Below the pieces are notes generated by a model that worked only from the letters and a program-made list of their open reading frames with translations, did no database searches and was not told the origin of the DNA. 64,000 nucleotides of DNA, taken from positions 1,984,001 to 2,048,000 of the forward strand of contig NC_089185.1 of assembly GCF_947507565.1 (NCBI RefSeq), written 5' to 3'. Source of the stretch: Oscarella lobularis. Its lineage: Eukaryota > Porifera > Homoscleromorpha > Homosclerophorida > Oscarellidae. Shown one piece after another: positions 1 to 11,020 of this stretch (within the stretch, counting starts at the first letter, position 1; every line of letters starts with the position of its first letter). Both the position numbers and the translations under genes were made by a program.

Positions 1-841
1 GTCGATCTGCGATGAGGTGACCACGAACTCGTCCGATCACGAGAACGAGTGTATAGCCGATTTAATTCGTCGCGGCGCGACTGCGATTCGGTTTGACGCT
101 GGCTCGGATTGGACACCAACTCAATGGCTTCGCTGCACAACTGACGTATGCTCGTAGAAGGCGTCGATCGGGAAGAATACCGTGGAGTAGGAAAAGGAAA
201 TCCTGCTGCGCTCGCGATGTGAGCCTCTTGGCAAACGGTGTAGCGCCGATTTCGCCAGGAATCGTCCGGTGGCAGAAATACATTGCTTTCGATCGCGACG
301 GCTCGAAAAGAGCTTTGTGATTGGAACTTCAGCCCAACAGCATCAGGAAAGTAAGCCTAAGCGCGTTCCGGTTGACGAATGGGGTCCCCAAATATTCTCT
401 TACCTTCAAAGTCTCCGATTTAACTTTTTCGTCTTCCCTATTGGGAATTTGAAGTTCCTGTGTACCGTCAGTGACGTTAAGGTGGCAGTAGGGGTAAAAA
501 CTAGCCTCGGTTCCAGACCCTCTCTCCCCCGGATGTTACCGATCCTTGGAGAGAAGGTCTGGTACGGTACTGCCCTTTAACACCTGTAACTCCGCCTATT
601 ATGAAGTATGGGAACAGTATGGCCGACCGACTTGTAAATCCTCCGTTCGCACTCATCTCGCCCTCAGAAGCTATCCTCGATCTTCCGATCTGTGTTTGCC
701 GCTTACACTGTTTAGTATAAGACGCTGCTATCCGATCGAGGTCCCTTTCAGCATCAACCCCTTGTCCGGGATCTTTTACGTCGCCTAGGAAATATTCGCC
801 GATGGGCTCTCATTCTCAGACTGTTCGATCTTCTGTCTTTC
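1..841. other. No gene recognised
   Basis: Short open frames occur on both strands but none has a recognisable domain or convincing splice context. This may be the 5' flank or leader of the DUF6589-type gene that follows. I see no repeat structure in it. Confidence 0.4.
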
Positions 842-2857
842 ATGCCACATGCGTTAGTTGGTAAGCCTGTCTCTTCCTGGTCGAATATCGCCAATTTTCG
901 TCGATATCGCAGGCTACAGTCGAAGCCCTCACTGTCCCCAGGAAGTATCGTTACTCCTGCGGCTTTACTGGCCTTCGCAAACGTCTGTTCTTGGCGCAGG
1001 CTTCGATGCAATGTCGGCGATCGAGCTCGGTCTCCTGATCGGCGCGCATTTGGCAGTAGCGTCCGTAGACGGCGAAGGAGGAAAAGAACGGAGTCGGCGG
1101 GAGCTGGGCAACTTGTATATGTCTATGAAGGACTTTCTGTTGCTCAGAGGACCGTGAACGCAGAAGAGGAATTCGTCGTTGACAGAGTGTACTTGGAAAA
1201 TGTTCTTCATAAGCTCAACAGTCTTGAATCAGCGCTCCAGGAGCAGAGGGGCACTTCCGCAAAGTTGAACGCTCGTTTGGAACAGCTGCAGCAGTCGAAA
1301 GCTATTGAACATGGTGAACTGAGTAGAGCCGTGGAGGATATCTCGAGTCTTCGGAGTCAAATATATTCCGATAAAGTCGAACTTTGGTCTAGTGTTCGGT
1401 CGGCCTCCCAGTTTGAGCTTGCAAACATTCGACGTGATCATCGTTCCTTAGAGCAAGAGATAAATTCAGTACTGCACACGTTTTCGATTTCGTCGTTGTA
1501 CGATACTGTCAGCAAAGCAGCTCCTAGATTAAGCCAACTGATCCAAAGTCTTGAAGTTCCCGCAGAGAAGGATGCGCTTCTGCACAGTGTGCGCGGTACA
1601 ACCGTCATGGCGATCTTAGCACGTCGAGGAGACAACCGTTTTCAAGGTCTTCAGCTTGTTATCAGTCTCATGTTGTTTGCTCGTGCAGTTGGTAGGAATG
1701 TGATTACAAGTCTCAATCACATAGGAGTGGCAATGAGCTATACGCCAACTTTAGACTGGCTGCGTAAGGCTGCTGATGACGTCTCACGGTCTGTTAACTT
1801 CAGAGAAGGTCGTTGGATGCTCGTTTTTGACAACGTCAACTTCCAAAAAAAAAATCCGTCATGAGAGACAGGATCACCATACACAATCTTGGAACTTCAC
1901 CAGTCGAATGGCAATAAAAGTCAAGCACATGCCTCCTCATGACCTCTTGGTCAAAGGAAACAAACCTCAGCGCTCCAGATGAGATCTTCGTCCTGAGCAG
2001 TTACTTCCTTCAGATAGCGACGAGAAATCTTTTATCAGTCGGTGCTCTTTTTGTCATGCAAGTCATGGTTAGTTTTTTCCTTTCTGTGACCATTTGACGC
2101 ATCTAATTGTTGACCCCCGTCAGAAGGAAGAAACTGCGCCTACTGTCATGAGTCCTCTCCCATTGCTTGATATTGATGAAAGTGTTATTGACAACAACAT
2201 TACGATCTTAATTAAATAGGCAAAATTACTTGGCTGGACTGGAGAATTACACCAAAGCGTCGTAGGGGATCAAGCAAGCTGTAGTACTATCAGAGGTGCT
2301 CAACGTCAAAGAATTGGTGATATTAATGTCTTTCAACGGTTGGAATGGGCGTGAGAAAATCCCGGAGACTTTCATTTTCTTTGGGAACGTCTTCGGGTAA
2401 TTTTCTTATTGCATTGGAGCAGTGCTGCTGAAGTTGGATCGTTGCACTTCTATAAAAACCTGCTTCAGCTAAGTGGCGTTGATAAAAGTGCAAAAAGGTT
2501 TCAAGCGGCTGATGAATTTCTGAACACTGTCTTGGACTCATCCATCGTTTCGGCATTGATGGAGCACTTCAAAATCCGTGACTGTCATGAGGTCCCATTG
2601 GGGTTGGCATCACCGGCAAAGCGAAGTACGTCCTGGTTGTCCTCTGTAGCTAAAAAATTTGTTTTGGAGTTTGTTTCCATTCCAAGAAATTGTGACAGCC
2701 CCTCAACCGATCACTGTATCAACAAACAGAGATCGTTCCTTCACGCTGCACTACTTTACCGAGACCTGCGATTTGCTATTCGCTACGAAGACGGACCCAA
2801 TTATGAATATTGTTCAACAGTGGCGTTGGTGGCTGGTTTACTTCGTCTCTTCGTCTA

Positions 2858-2865
2858 GGCATAAC
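2858..2865. repeat. Target-site duplication GGCATAAC, left copy
   Basis: It matches 4428-4435 exactly and brackets the hAT-type element. Confidence 0.85.
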
Positions 2866-4427
2866 CAGAGCCGTAGAGAGAGAGAGAGCTGTGCCAACTT
2901 AATTAATCGCGTGACTCTATGGACGCCATCTTGGGTCCAGCTGAATGGTCCCCGTCGGACAAAACTACATGAGAAAAGCCCCGAAACTCCTAGTTTTTTT
3001 GCACCAGAGTGCTTCAGAAGTGCACAAATAGGGTTTTAGCTAGGTACAGTTTTAGCGAACCGCAGATCAGAGGCAGGCGAATAAATCGCGACACTTTGAA
3101 AGTGCTGTTCGCGTAGACTCGAAGCCCGAAAAGGCCCTCTTTCTCAGACTTAAAGTTGTAAAGCATTGTATTAGTTTAAATTAGGGCATGAAAAGAGCGT
3201 TTTTACTGTCTCACAGGTCCAATACTAAGAGGGCGTGATCTGGTTACGCGAGAAAATGCTCTAAACCTTGCTCTCTACGCCTCGACTACATGCACCACCT
3301 TTTCCTAATGCCTATAGTTTGATTTCTTAGTTCTCTTTAGTAGTTACTGATATGGACCCCATAGATATGGACCCCATATGTATTGCCCTTCGCGCGGTAT
3401 GAACCTGAACCCAAAATGGCGTCCATAAAACCACGTGATAGCCTAGCGTGCGCAGAGTTGGCACCATAGATAGAAAATAGAGAGGGATAGGAAACTCACG
3501 TGATCACGTGACTAGTCGTGGTACTAGGTGTGTCTCCGTTGCGATGGACGCCTTCAAACGCGGTCTGGAGTCGTTCATTGCCAGATGTGTGCACTGCGTA
3601 TTCTCCCCGTCTCTCGAAACGCGATCCCAATGGCTGTAGAGCAAGAGTACAAATTATTATTATTGTCCTTTCGGAGAAATGCGTATTTTGAGCACCTATT
3701 GTTGATAACACTGGATTTTGCGTCATTAGGTGCCTCTGTACCGCTCACTTTCCGGCGTTTGGCCGTTCCTTTGACGCGAGTCAACCGGAAACGACCCATA
3801 ATCGCGAGTACCTGAAATGAACCGGAAGTGCATAAAACTCATCCAAATGGCACTTAGCGTAAAGCAAAAGACGATGCAGGTGCAACAGTTGTGTACAAAT
3901 GCTATATAGTAAGCTGTGTGTAGCGATAACTGCGTGGTAACAGCCAAAGGACGGCCTCTAGACGTTCCCCCAAATGACTTGTCGGAACGCCCCTTTCTGA
4001 GAGAAATCGGCCTCAGGTGACCGCAGCGACGAGAATCACGCGTCCGGAACACACGCGTTGACTGCATCTATTACAGGAGGACTCTTGGGAATGTAAACTG
4101 CATGGCTACATGCAATTATGAAAACGAGGGACGTCCCCCCATTCATCGTGTGGGCGTAATGGCCCATGTCACGCCATGCATGGCTTTCCTCACGCGACAT
4201 CGAAATCCACAAACAATCTTACGTTCGAAAAAGCTTTCGGCACCCAGTAGTAGTCGAAAACAACGATTTCGGAGAGAAATGGTGGCTAATATCCGGGACT
4301 CGTCGGCATCACGAGAGACACACATAGGACCACGCAAAATGTATGGAAAAGGACACGTGACCACCAGAGGTTCCTATCCCTCTCTATTTTCTATCTATGT
4401 TGGCACAGCTCTCTCTCTACGGCTCTG
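2866..4427. mobile_element. Non-autonomous hAT-type element, 1,562 bp
   Basis: The left end begins CAGAGCCGTAGAGAGAGAG and the right end is its inverted complement, with similarity continuing about 31 bp. Identical 8-bp direct repeats GGCATAAC flank it at 2858-2865 and 4428-4435. An 8-bp duplication and CAGAG...CTCTG termini are typical of the hAT superfamily. No transposase frame is seen inside. A second inverted copy of the right subterminal sequence (GATAGAAAATAGAGAGGGAT) lies near 3470, so the interior is itself foldback-like or nested. Confidence 0.85.
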
Positions 4428-4435
4428 GGCATAAC
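4428..4435. repeat. Target-site duplication GGCATAAC, right copy
   Basis: It is the exact partner of 2858-2865. Collapsing the two copies rejoins the reading frame of the disrupted DUF6589-type gene (SSSRHN to YSREAANF). Confidence 0.85.
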
Positions 4436-5006
4436 TACAGCAGAGAAGCAGCCAATTTTTTAGCAAACCTGCTAGCCAATTTTTCAGAAGAATTGGCTTT
4501 CCTTGTGACTCATAACAGAACTGTGAATGTATCTGGTCAGCCTGGCAAAGGAAAAGCTATCGATATGGCAGTAGAACATAATAACCTAATATTGAAGAAT
4601 GCATTGCGTTCGTCTGGGGCTAACGTGACTGAAGAACATCTGAAGACAGTAAGCATGGCTTCACAAACGTTGCACGATGCTGCGCTTTTGTGTGATGAAG
4701 AATTAGGAGTTGCTTCGTACGGTGGCCATCGAACCAGCTCGACTATAAACGAAATTGATACCCTTGTAAAGGCAACACTTGAGGGCAACGTCATGGCCAC
4801 ACGTCCTGGTAGAAGTATCGATGACAAGGACACATTTGTCCCTCATTATACAGACGGCATTGAAAAATGCATTGGGAAACAGTGGCTAAAGAAATTTCTG
4901 CGTGATACTGCAACAATAGCAGACTTTGAATTTGACGAGTTAGAAAATCAGGTAGACACTGACTGTACGACAGACATATTCTACTAGAACGACGTTAGAG
5001 CAGACA

Positions 5007-6150
5007 TTAATTTACGTAGTGTACTAGTTTGTTCATGTGTTCTTTACAGCTGATTGAGGAATGCGACGTGTTGACTGACTTTTGAGGGACAATTGAACAA
5101 ATAATATGTAGAACTTCTTCAGCGAATTCTAAGGGAACAGAAAGAGCAAGAAGTTCAGAAAAAGTCGTCAGGTTGAAAGCAGATTTAACTGTTTTCTTGA
5201 TTAGACTAGTTGGCAGGACTGAATTAACCCCTCTCATAATGTACCGGTCAGTCGCTTTCGCGTCTCGAAATTCCGTAAGAGCATTTAGAAGAGATGCTTT
5301 TGTTTTAGCTGTTAGTCTGCCTTTTCGTTTTCTTTAGGCAATGACTGCGCAATTGATGGCGTGCTGCTGATAGGAAATATTTCAAGAACATCTGGTGAGC
5401 ATACCGAGCAACACTTGTCACTATTCTCCAGTTCTTCATCTGACTCCAAAATACTTCGTACTATGACTTCTCGAAGGCACTGTTCGCCGGAGCAAACCAG
5501 TCGCATGTACCCATCGGCAACTTTTCCTCCGCTACTGAGTATAGAAGTTTGCATACGGATGCCGTACCGGGTTGTCTGCCTGCTCGTCCCGAAAGTTGGC
5601 AATACATTATTCCTTCGCGTGGGCATTCGTAGAGCAGAACTAATCGAATGTCTGGAACGTCGATACCCATTCCAAAAGCTGTTGTCGCTACCATGATTCT
5701 AATGTCACCGAGGAGAAACTTTCGTGCATTGTATGCTTTTCCCTCATCACTCATCGAAGCATGAAACTGGGCAAACAAAGAACGTTTCCTTTCGTTGACC
5801 TTCTGCCACAGATAGCAGTAGATCTTGTAGCAGGCCTTTTTGGAAAAGACAAATATTAATGTCTCGGGAACTTCATCTGGCGATTCGCTTAGCTGGAGAC
5901 ACGATAAAAGGTGCCTCAAATCAATTTCCAATGACTGCTTTTTCTTGACTTCGTAGAATATGTTCGGCCGATCTAAAGAAGTTAATACCCTTTTATACGG
6001 TTTACGAAGGTGCATGCAGGCTGCAACTTCGCTTTCAAGTTGTGGAGGTAGCGTTGCCGACAAAAGCATAAATGGGACGGAAGGTAGAAGTGGCCGCAAG
6101 CAGCTCAACGCCGCGTACGATGGGCGAAAATCTTTTCCGAGAGCCAAAGG
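5007..6150 (-). pseudogene. RecQ-like DNA helicase, C-terminal two thirds
   Basis: Reading leftward from 6147, the frame shows GKDFRPSY, LSATL, FVFSKKACYKIYCYL, HASMSDEGK, VATTAFGMGIDVPDIRLV (motif V) and QLSGRAGR (motif VI), which identify a RecQ-family superfamily-2 helicase. A frameshift near 5510 moves to another frame with CSGEQCLREV and CCSVCSP, matching the cysteine-rich RecQ zinc-binding region. A further block, ELLALSVPLEFAEEVLHII, lies at 5121-5170. Motifs I to II are missing: homology stops abruptly near 6150, so it is 5'-truncated. It ends tail-to-tail with the DUF6589-type gene, and the same arrangement recurs at 43.3-44.3 kb. Non-standard tail blocks are shared with that copy, so this is a mobile-element helicase lineage rather than an ordinary host RecQ. 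Confidence 0.8.
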
Positions 6151-7025
6151 AAGCTAAAGGAGGCTGTCGAAGCGAAAGAAAGAGAGAAAAGGGGAATAAA
6201 AAGCTGTCGGTACCCAGAAACGTGGCGTTTACCGTTAGTTCCGCCCACCGTCTGACAAAAAAGCCACCGGATATCGCCTAATTAGCCCCTCAGCATTTGT
6301 CTGCAATTATCTCGTTGGCTTTTGCGTGCAAGTACTGTCACGGAGACAAGGTCGTTATCTTTGAAAAGGAAGAACACCGTGGATTTTGCTCCTTTTATGA
6401 GATTTATCGTCACTCTTGCAGAAAGTAATGAAATATTTCAGCAGTAATTTTTCTGATGTGCAATTTTTTCCTTAGACGAACTCCATTTCCGAAGTCGAAG
6501 AACAATGCAGTTCGTGGAATTAGCTACGATGTCAATCGGACGGTAGTAATGGCCAGTGTTCTGATGGGGTGCAGCAGAGAGACGTTGGTAAAGTTTGCAT
6601 CTGCTTTTGATATGCCACCTCCGTCACTAAGAGATTCATGGAATAAACACCTTTCTGTACGGGATTCAAGTCTGACTGGGGTAAGGTCATATGCTGTGAT
6701 GAAAATAGTGAAACCAAAACACGAATATTTCAGGTATTTAGTGAGTCTGCTAGTGCAGCTGTTGCAGATGATCGTGCCAAGAAGAGTACCGGAACAGAAA
6801 TGCGGCCAATTTCCGTGTTTCCTTTGATGGAACCTGGTCAAAGAGAGGCCATTCTTCTAACTTTGGCCTGCAAGCTTCCATTCTCTTTGATGTCAGTTCT
6901 GTAATAGATTTCAATCTATTTTCAACTCATTGTCGTAAATGCCACAAAATGGAGAAATCGGACATTGAAAAGGACAGCGAAGAATACGTCTTATGGAAAG
7001 AGGACCATGATCCTATCTGTCAACA

Positions 7026-7074
7026 GAACTTATGGTTAGTGTTGGGGTTATGGGTTAGGGTTATGGGTTAGATC
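7026..7074 (+). repeat. Short telomere-like repeat
   Basis: It contains degenerate TTAGGG/TTATGGG units (GGGGTTATGGGTTAGGGTTA). It lies inside the Mutator-like pseudogene, where the exon match is lost. Confidence 0.6.
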
Positions 7075-8381
7075 TGCGAAGACCATGAAGCCGACGGTGC
7101 AATAGCGTTGTGGAGTCGATCGATTGAAATGCATACTTTGAGGTGAATTTTGAGCATTAGAGTAAAAGACGGGATTTATATTTACACATATACGAAGTTT
7201 GTGAGCGACAGAGATGCGAAGTCGTTTGAAGCAGTGAAAAAGGTAAGACGACAATAATGATTCATTTTTCATTTCTGAAATCTGTTTTCAGACGTATGGT
7301 GAAGATGCTACTTTGACGAAAGAGGATTGAATTTGCCATGCGCAAAAAAGGATGGGAGCTCATTTGAGAAACTGGAAGAAGGGAATGAAAAGAAAGGAGA
7401 TGGCAGATAGACGAACCACTGGAGGTCACGGACGACTCACTAACGAAATTATAAATCAGTAATGTTCTGCAGATTTATAGTGACTATTGGCATTTTCGGA
7501 AAACTGTATAACTCTTTTTAGAATTCAAAACTTTTATGGCCGCGCTATCAGGAGAAACGTTGGCGACGTAGAGGCCATGTCAAACGCAACGAGAGCAATC
7601 CTCTGGCATATCTGCCCGCCGTGCGCCGGGGAAGAAGTCGCCACTTGCGCGGAGAAAGCAGGTCTTCTCGGCGAGGGAAGAGACGTTCTCCATTTTCAGC
7701 ATTGCGATTGCCCCAAGAACGAAAAAGAGGCATCAATTCTCTCCGCCTGGAGCGCAATCTTGCGCAAATGGAGGCAAGACGAGGCAAGACAGAACGATCC
7801 TAACTACGAACCCGTCTACAACGCCAAAGCCAACTGCCGATTACCACACGTCTTTTTCCATGCACTTGGACAAATGTTTGATAAAATGGCGGATGAGACG
7901 TTGCTGAGCCGATGCGAGAACGTATTTACTCAAAACGCTGTTAAGCACAACCGAATTATCGTACTTGCACCTATTCTCCTACTCTAGAACGGCTTTTCAT
8001 GGCGTTCTGTGGACCCTTTCACCAAAGGTGAAAAATAGAGGACATGTTTTGCTGCTATTGGCAGCAAAACTAGCAGCAACTTATTTCAATCATGGTGCTG
8101 CGGCATTCGAAAGGCTTTTGACCGTGAGCGGCGTTTCAGTCGGCCGGTACACTCGTAAAATTGCACGTTCGTTAGATAAGGTATGGTCATCTGTTTAACG
8201 ATTGCACAGGAATAGAGAGAATAATTTAGGAATGGGAAGACTTCGCTTCACGAATATGGAAAAGGAGTTGAGGATTCGGCGAGTTGTGAGAAGGCAGAAA
8301 GGAAAGCGACTGAAGAGAGGGCGCGAACGAAAGGAAGGTGTGATGTACGAGCCATTAGCGTTCGGTATAAGGGAAGAGGCA

Positions 8382-8597
8382 GTTGTCGGAACGTCGAACG
8401 AAATTGAAGCAGCAGTGCACGACGAAGTTGAAAGCAATATGGTCGTAGAGACTGTTGTCGGAACGTCGAACGAAATTGAAGCAGCAGTACACGACGAAGT
8501 TGAAAGCAATATGGTCGTAGAGATTGTTGTCGGAACGTCGAACAAAATTGAAGCAGAAGTGCAGGACGAAGGTGAAGGCAATATGATCGTTATACGT
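8382..8597 (+). repeat. Three 72-bp tandem repeats in the coding tail
   Basis: Units start at 8382, 8454 and 8526. Each encodes 24 residues beginning VVGTSNEIEAAVHDEVESN, so the repeat stays in frame and extends an acidic C-terminal tail of the Mutator-like frame. Confidence 0.85.
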
Positions 8598-8786
8598 GCG
8601 AGCGATAACGAAGACGAGGGAGGAGACGACGGAGACGACGGAGACGACGGAGAAGATCGTATCATGCTGACTAGGCCAGCCAGAGTATCAGCGCCGAGGG
8701 CGAGAGAATGTTTCACTCAAATGGAGGATGATGAGTACGTCGTCTACCAGGAATCCTACCACGAAGACAGCAGCTATTACTTGTAA

Positions 8787-9135
8787 TAAGTAAGCGAATT
8801 ACCCCCGGCTTTTTTTAAAAGCCACAGAATGATCAAAAAATATGTTCCCTTAGGGTTTACCACAGGGTCCCCAATACACTTTAGTATACCACTAAATGTA
8901 CCCATTTTGGTAGCTCTACAGCACGACATCTACACTAAGCCCACAAGAACAAAACGTTTAGGGACAAAACGTGAAAAAATGTCTACTATCGTTGGGAAAT
9001 TTGAGTTTACCAATATAACGGGTATCAAATTTCAAACGAATTTATATCAGTCCCAATATGGAGCCTAGCAGTTAGACAAAACAGCTCACATCAAACATTT
9101 AACGCTAGCGATATATCACCTAACGAGTCCTTTCT
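8787..9135. other. No gene recognised
   Basis: AT-rich sequence with one 79-codon open frame (8829-9068) of no recognisable family. I see nothing else in it. Confidence 0.35.
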
Positions 9136-9214
9136 TTGAAGAATTACGACTTTCTAGGTACAGACGCTTCGTTGCCTAAGATGGTGGTAGTTTTGAGTGA
9201 TCAAAACACACAGA

Positions 9215-9640
9215 ATGCGGATACAGACAGGCAGAAACTATACAAACAAACATACAGATGCGGACACAGACAGGCAGAAACTACACAAACAAACACACAG
9301 ATGCGGACACAGACAGGCAGAAACTACACGGACAAACACATGTATGCGGAAACAAACGGGAAGAAACTACAGAAGCACACAAATGCAAACATAGACAGGC
9401 AGAAAGTACACAGAAAAACACGGACGCAAAACAGATACGAACACGCAGATAAGGAGACAGACACATACAGACAGTGCTAACAGAGGCAAAAGGTACAGTA
9501 CATAGACAAACATGCAGATGCAAAGGCAGACAGGCAGAAATTACACAAACAAACACACAGATGCGAACACAGACAAAAACACAGATGCGAATCACAGAGA
9601 GGCAAAAACTACACCGACAAACTTCAAGAAGGGAGACGTA
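9215..9640 (+). repeat. Minisatellite, about 43-46-bp unit
   Basis: Degenerate tandem units built on ACAGACAGGCAGAAACTACA followed by an ACAAACACACAGATGCGG-like half. The open frames on both strands here are low-complexity by-products of the repeat. Confidence 0.85.
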
Positions 9641-9644
9641 AAAT

Positions 9645-11020
9645 TAGGTGATGGGAGTTTAGGACAGAACTTCGTTGTAGACGACGTTTCTGGTGGACGG
9701 TGTGTTTGTGTTTACGTGTATAAAGAGATTGCTGTTTCTTGATACTCTGCTGCATGCGACGTAGAACTGGCCGTGGCTGAAGCATGGGTCTTGTAGCTCC
9801 AAACCTGCGACTTTTAGCGTCTGTCCTTGAGACTTGTTTATTGTCATTGCCATTGCAGGTTTGACGGGGAACTGGCGTCGGGTAAACGTAAAAGGCAATC
9901 CGGTGTCGGATGGAGTCAGTGATATCATTGGAAGGTAGAGTATTTCCCCTTTACGAGAGCCGGTGGAGATGACGGTTTCCTTATGATGAGTCTTGTACCG
10001 TTTGCAATTCCAGGAGCGAGATTGCGAAGGCCCACGACAGGCAAACCGATTTTGAGACGAAGTTGATAGGGCGGCATTCCCGATGGTTACAGAGAGTTCA
10101 AAAACTCCAAAGGATACTGAGTAGCATCATCTTTATTTGGAACGCTGTCAATTGCATTATAGGTTTCGACGTCGTCTCCTGGAAATCTATTGAGTAGAGT
10201 ATTATTTATGGCATTGACGGTCCCGTTGAGAGGTGCCAGAATCGCTCTTTCCATCAGCCAGTCAATGTCGGCGTGGTTGTCTTCCAGGTTGTGGTAAACT
10301 TTGTCGAAGAACTCGTCTTCTGTAGAAACGATATGACACAATTCTCCAGGTACAGTAATTGTTCGGGTGTTATTTGTACACGGTATTTTTCCATTGCCAA
10401 CGGTGAGGAGAAGATTGGAAAAAGCTGCTGCGTTGAGATCGTTGTGTAGGTGAACAGTCATGTTCGTTGTCAAAGAATGGGTTTCTACGTAACGCCATAG
10501 TGGGGACGATTTCAGGTAAGAGTGAATTTCGTTTCCACGTGTTCCTCCGCGGGTGACTGGAAGAGTTTGGCGAAAATGCCCGGAAAGAACATAAAACTCC
10601 GCCAAAAATATTCTGACATTCTCGTATGTCTCCGAAAGTGCGATCGACCGCTTCGAGTGCAACTCTGTTCATCATTGTTGATTAATCCCAGAACACAGCA
10701 GAGCATTCTTTGATTAATTTTGCAGTTTGCGTTCCTTTCTTGATGTTACACATGGGTTGGTCGGAAGAGGTAAGGTCGAGAGGGATTTTAAATGTAGAAA
10801 GTGAGGTTCGTCCATTAGGAAGTAGTTGTGAAGCGATTCCACTCCTGGCCGTTGCGAGGGCCATAAGTCGTTGACTTCGAATGCGACTGAGAGCCATTTT
10901 CGCAAGGTAGGTTTTTCCTGTTCCTCCTGGTGCGTCGATGAATAAGAATCCTCCGCGTTTTTCGTCAATCAGTTGAATGATTCGGTCGTATATAATCGTA
11001 AGACTTGCTGTTGCCATTGA
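9645..11020 (-). pseudogene. Helitron PIF1-type helicase domain, broken
   Basis: From the right, the minus strand reads a Walker A motif (GGTGKTYLAKMAL, near 10900), then MMNRVALEAVDRTFGDI in another frame, then SGHFRQTLPVTRGG. It ends with AMTINKSQGQTLKVAGLEL and FSHGQFYVACSRVSR near 9700-9860. This is the diagnostic C-terminal block of helicases encoded by Helitron rolling-circle transposons, which unwind DNA during transposition. Frameshifts separate the segments, and no Rep/HUH nuclease part is present because the sequence switches near 11020 to an integrase-like gene. The 3' side abuts the minisatellite, and I found no terminal hairpin there. Confidence 0.8.

Larger units (their letters stand above)
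842..4987 (+). pseudogene. DUF6589-type transposon-associated protein, broken by stops, a frameshift and a hAT insertion
   Basis: A long frame from about 1147 reads a coiled-coil-like N-terminus (EEEFVVDRVYLENVL onward) and reaches the block RWMLVFDNVNFQKK. A run of A at 1846-1855 breaks the frame there. The match resumes at about 2250-2857 with VVGDQ, ENPGDFHFLWE and ADEFLNTVLDSSIV, and at 4436-4987 with NYSREAANFLANLL, VNVSGQPGKGKAIDMAVEH and a C-terminal tail. These blocks resemble DUF6589 proteins, which are common in sponges, cnidarians and fungi and are mobile-element associated; that identification is from memory. In-frame stops occur near 2217 and 2352 (EWA-stop-ENPG). A 1,562-bp insertion at 2866 splits the gene, and the frame is continuous across it if one 8-bp duplication is ignored. 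The 3' end lies only about 20 bp from a convergent RecQ-like gene. Confidence 0.75.
6298..8786 (+). pseudogene. Mutator-like (MULE) transposase, degenerate, multi-exon
   Basis: The first recognisable piece (6298-6424) has a CKYC zinc-ribbon motif. After a 51-bp intron (6425-6475) come NAVRGISYDVNRTVVMAS and FDMPPPSLRDSW. A 53-bp intron (6681-6733) precedes SESASAAVADDRAKKST and then VSFDGTWSKRGHSS, the hallmark block of metazoan Mutator transposases. Later blocks are VSDRDAKSFEAVKK, TYGEDATLTKED and FYGRAIRRNVGDVEAM, then HGVLWTLSPK and finally EGVMYEPLAF. Defects: a frameshift just before SFDGTW, a TGA after TLTKED where the family usually has cysteine, and a telomere-like repeat replacing the expected NYEGSS-like end of one exon. 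The last exon carries an acidic tail with a 24-residue repeat. I did not locate terminal inverted repeats. Confidence 0.8.

Noticed and set aside
7026..7074. Telomere or ancient chromosome fusion point
   Set aside because: Only a few degenerate units inside a transposase pseudogene; too short to support a telomeric origin.
8195..8716. Long serine/threonine-rich frame antisense to the Mutator-like tail
   Set aside because: It is the mirror of the acidic repeat tail; the sense frame matches a known family and the antisense does not.
9215..9640. Repeat array looking like regularly spaced direct repeats (CRISPR-like)
   Set aside because: The spacers are themselves repeats, there are no cas genes, and the genome is eukaryotic; it is a minisatellite.
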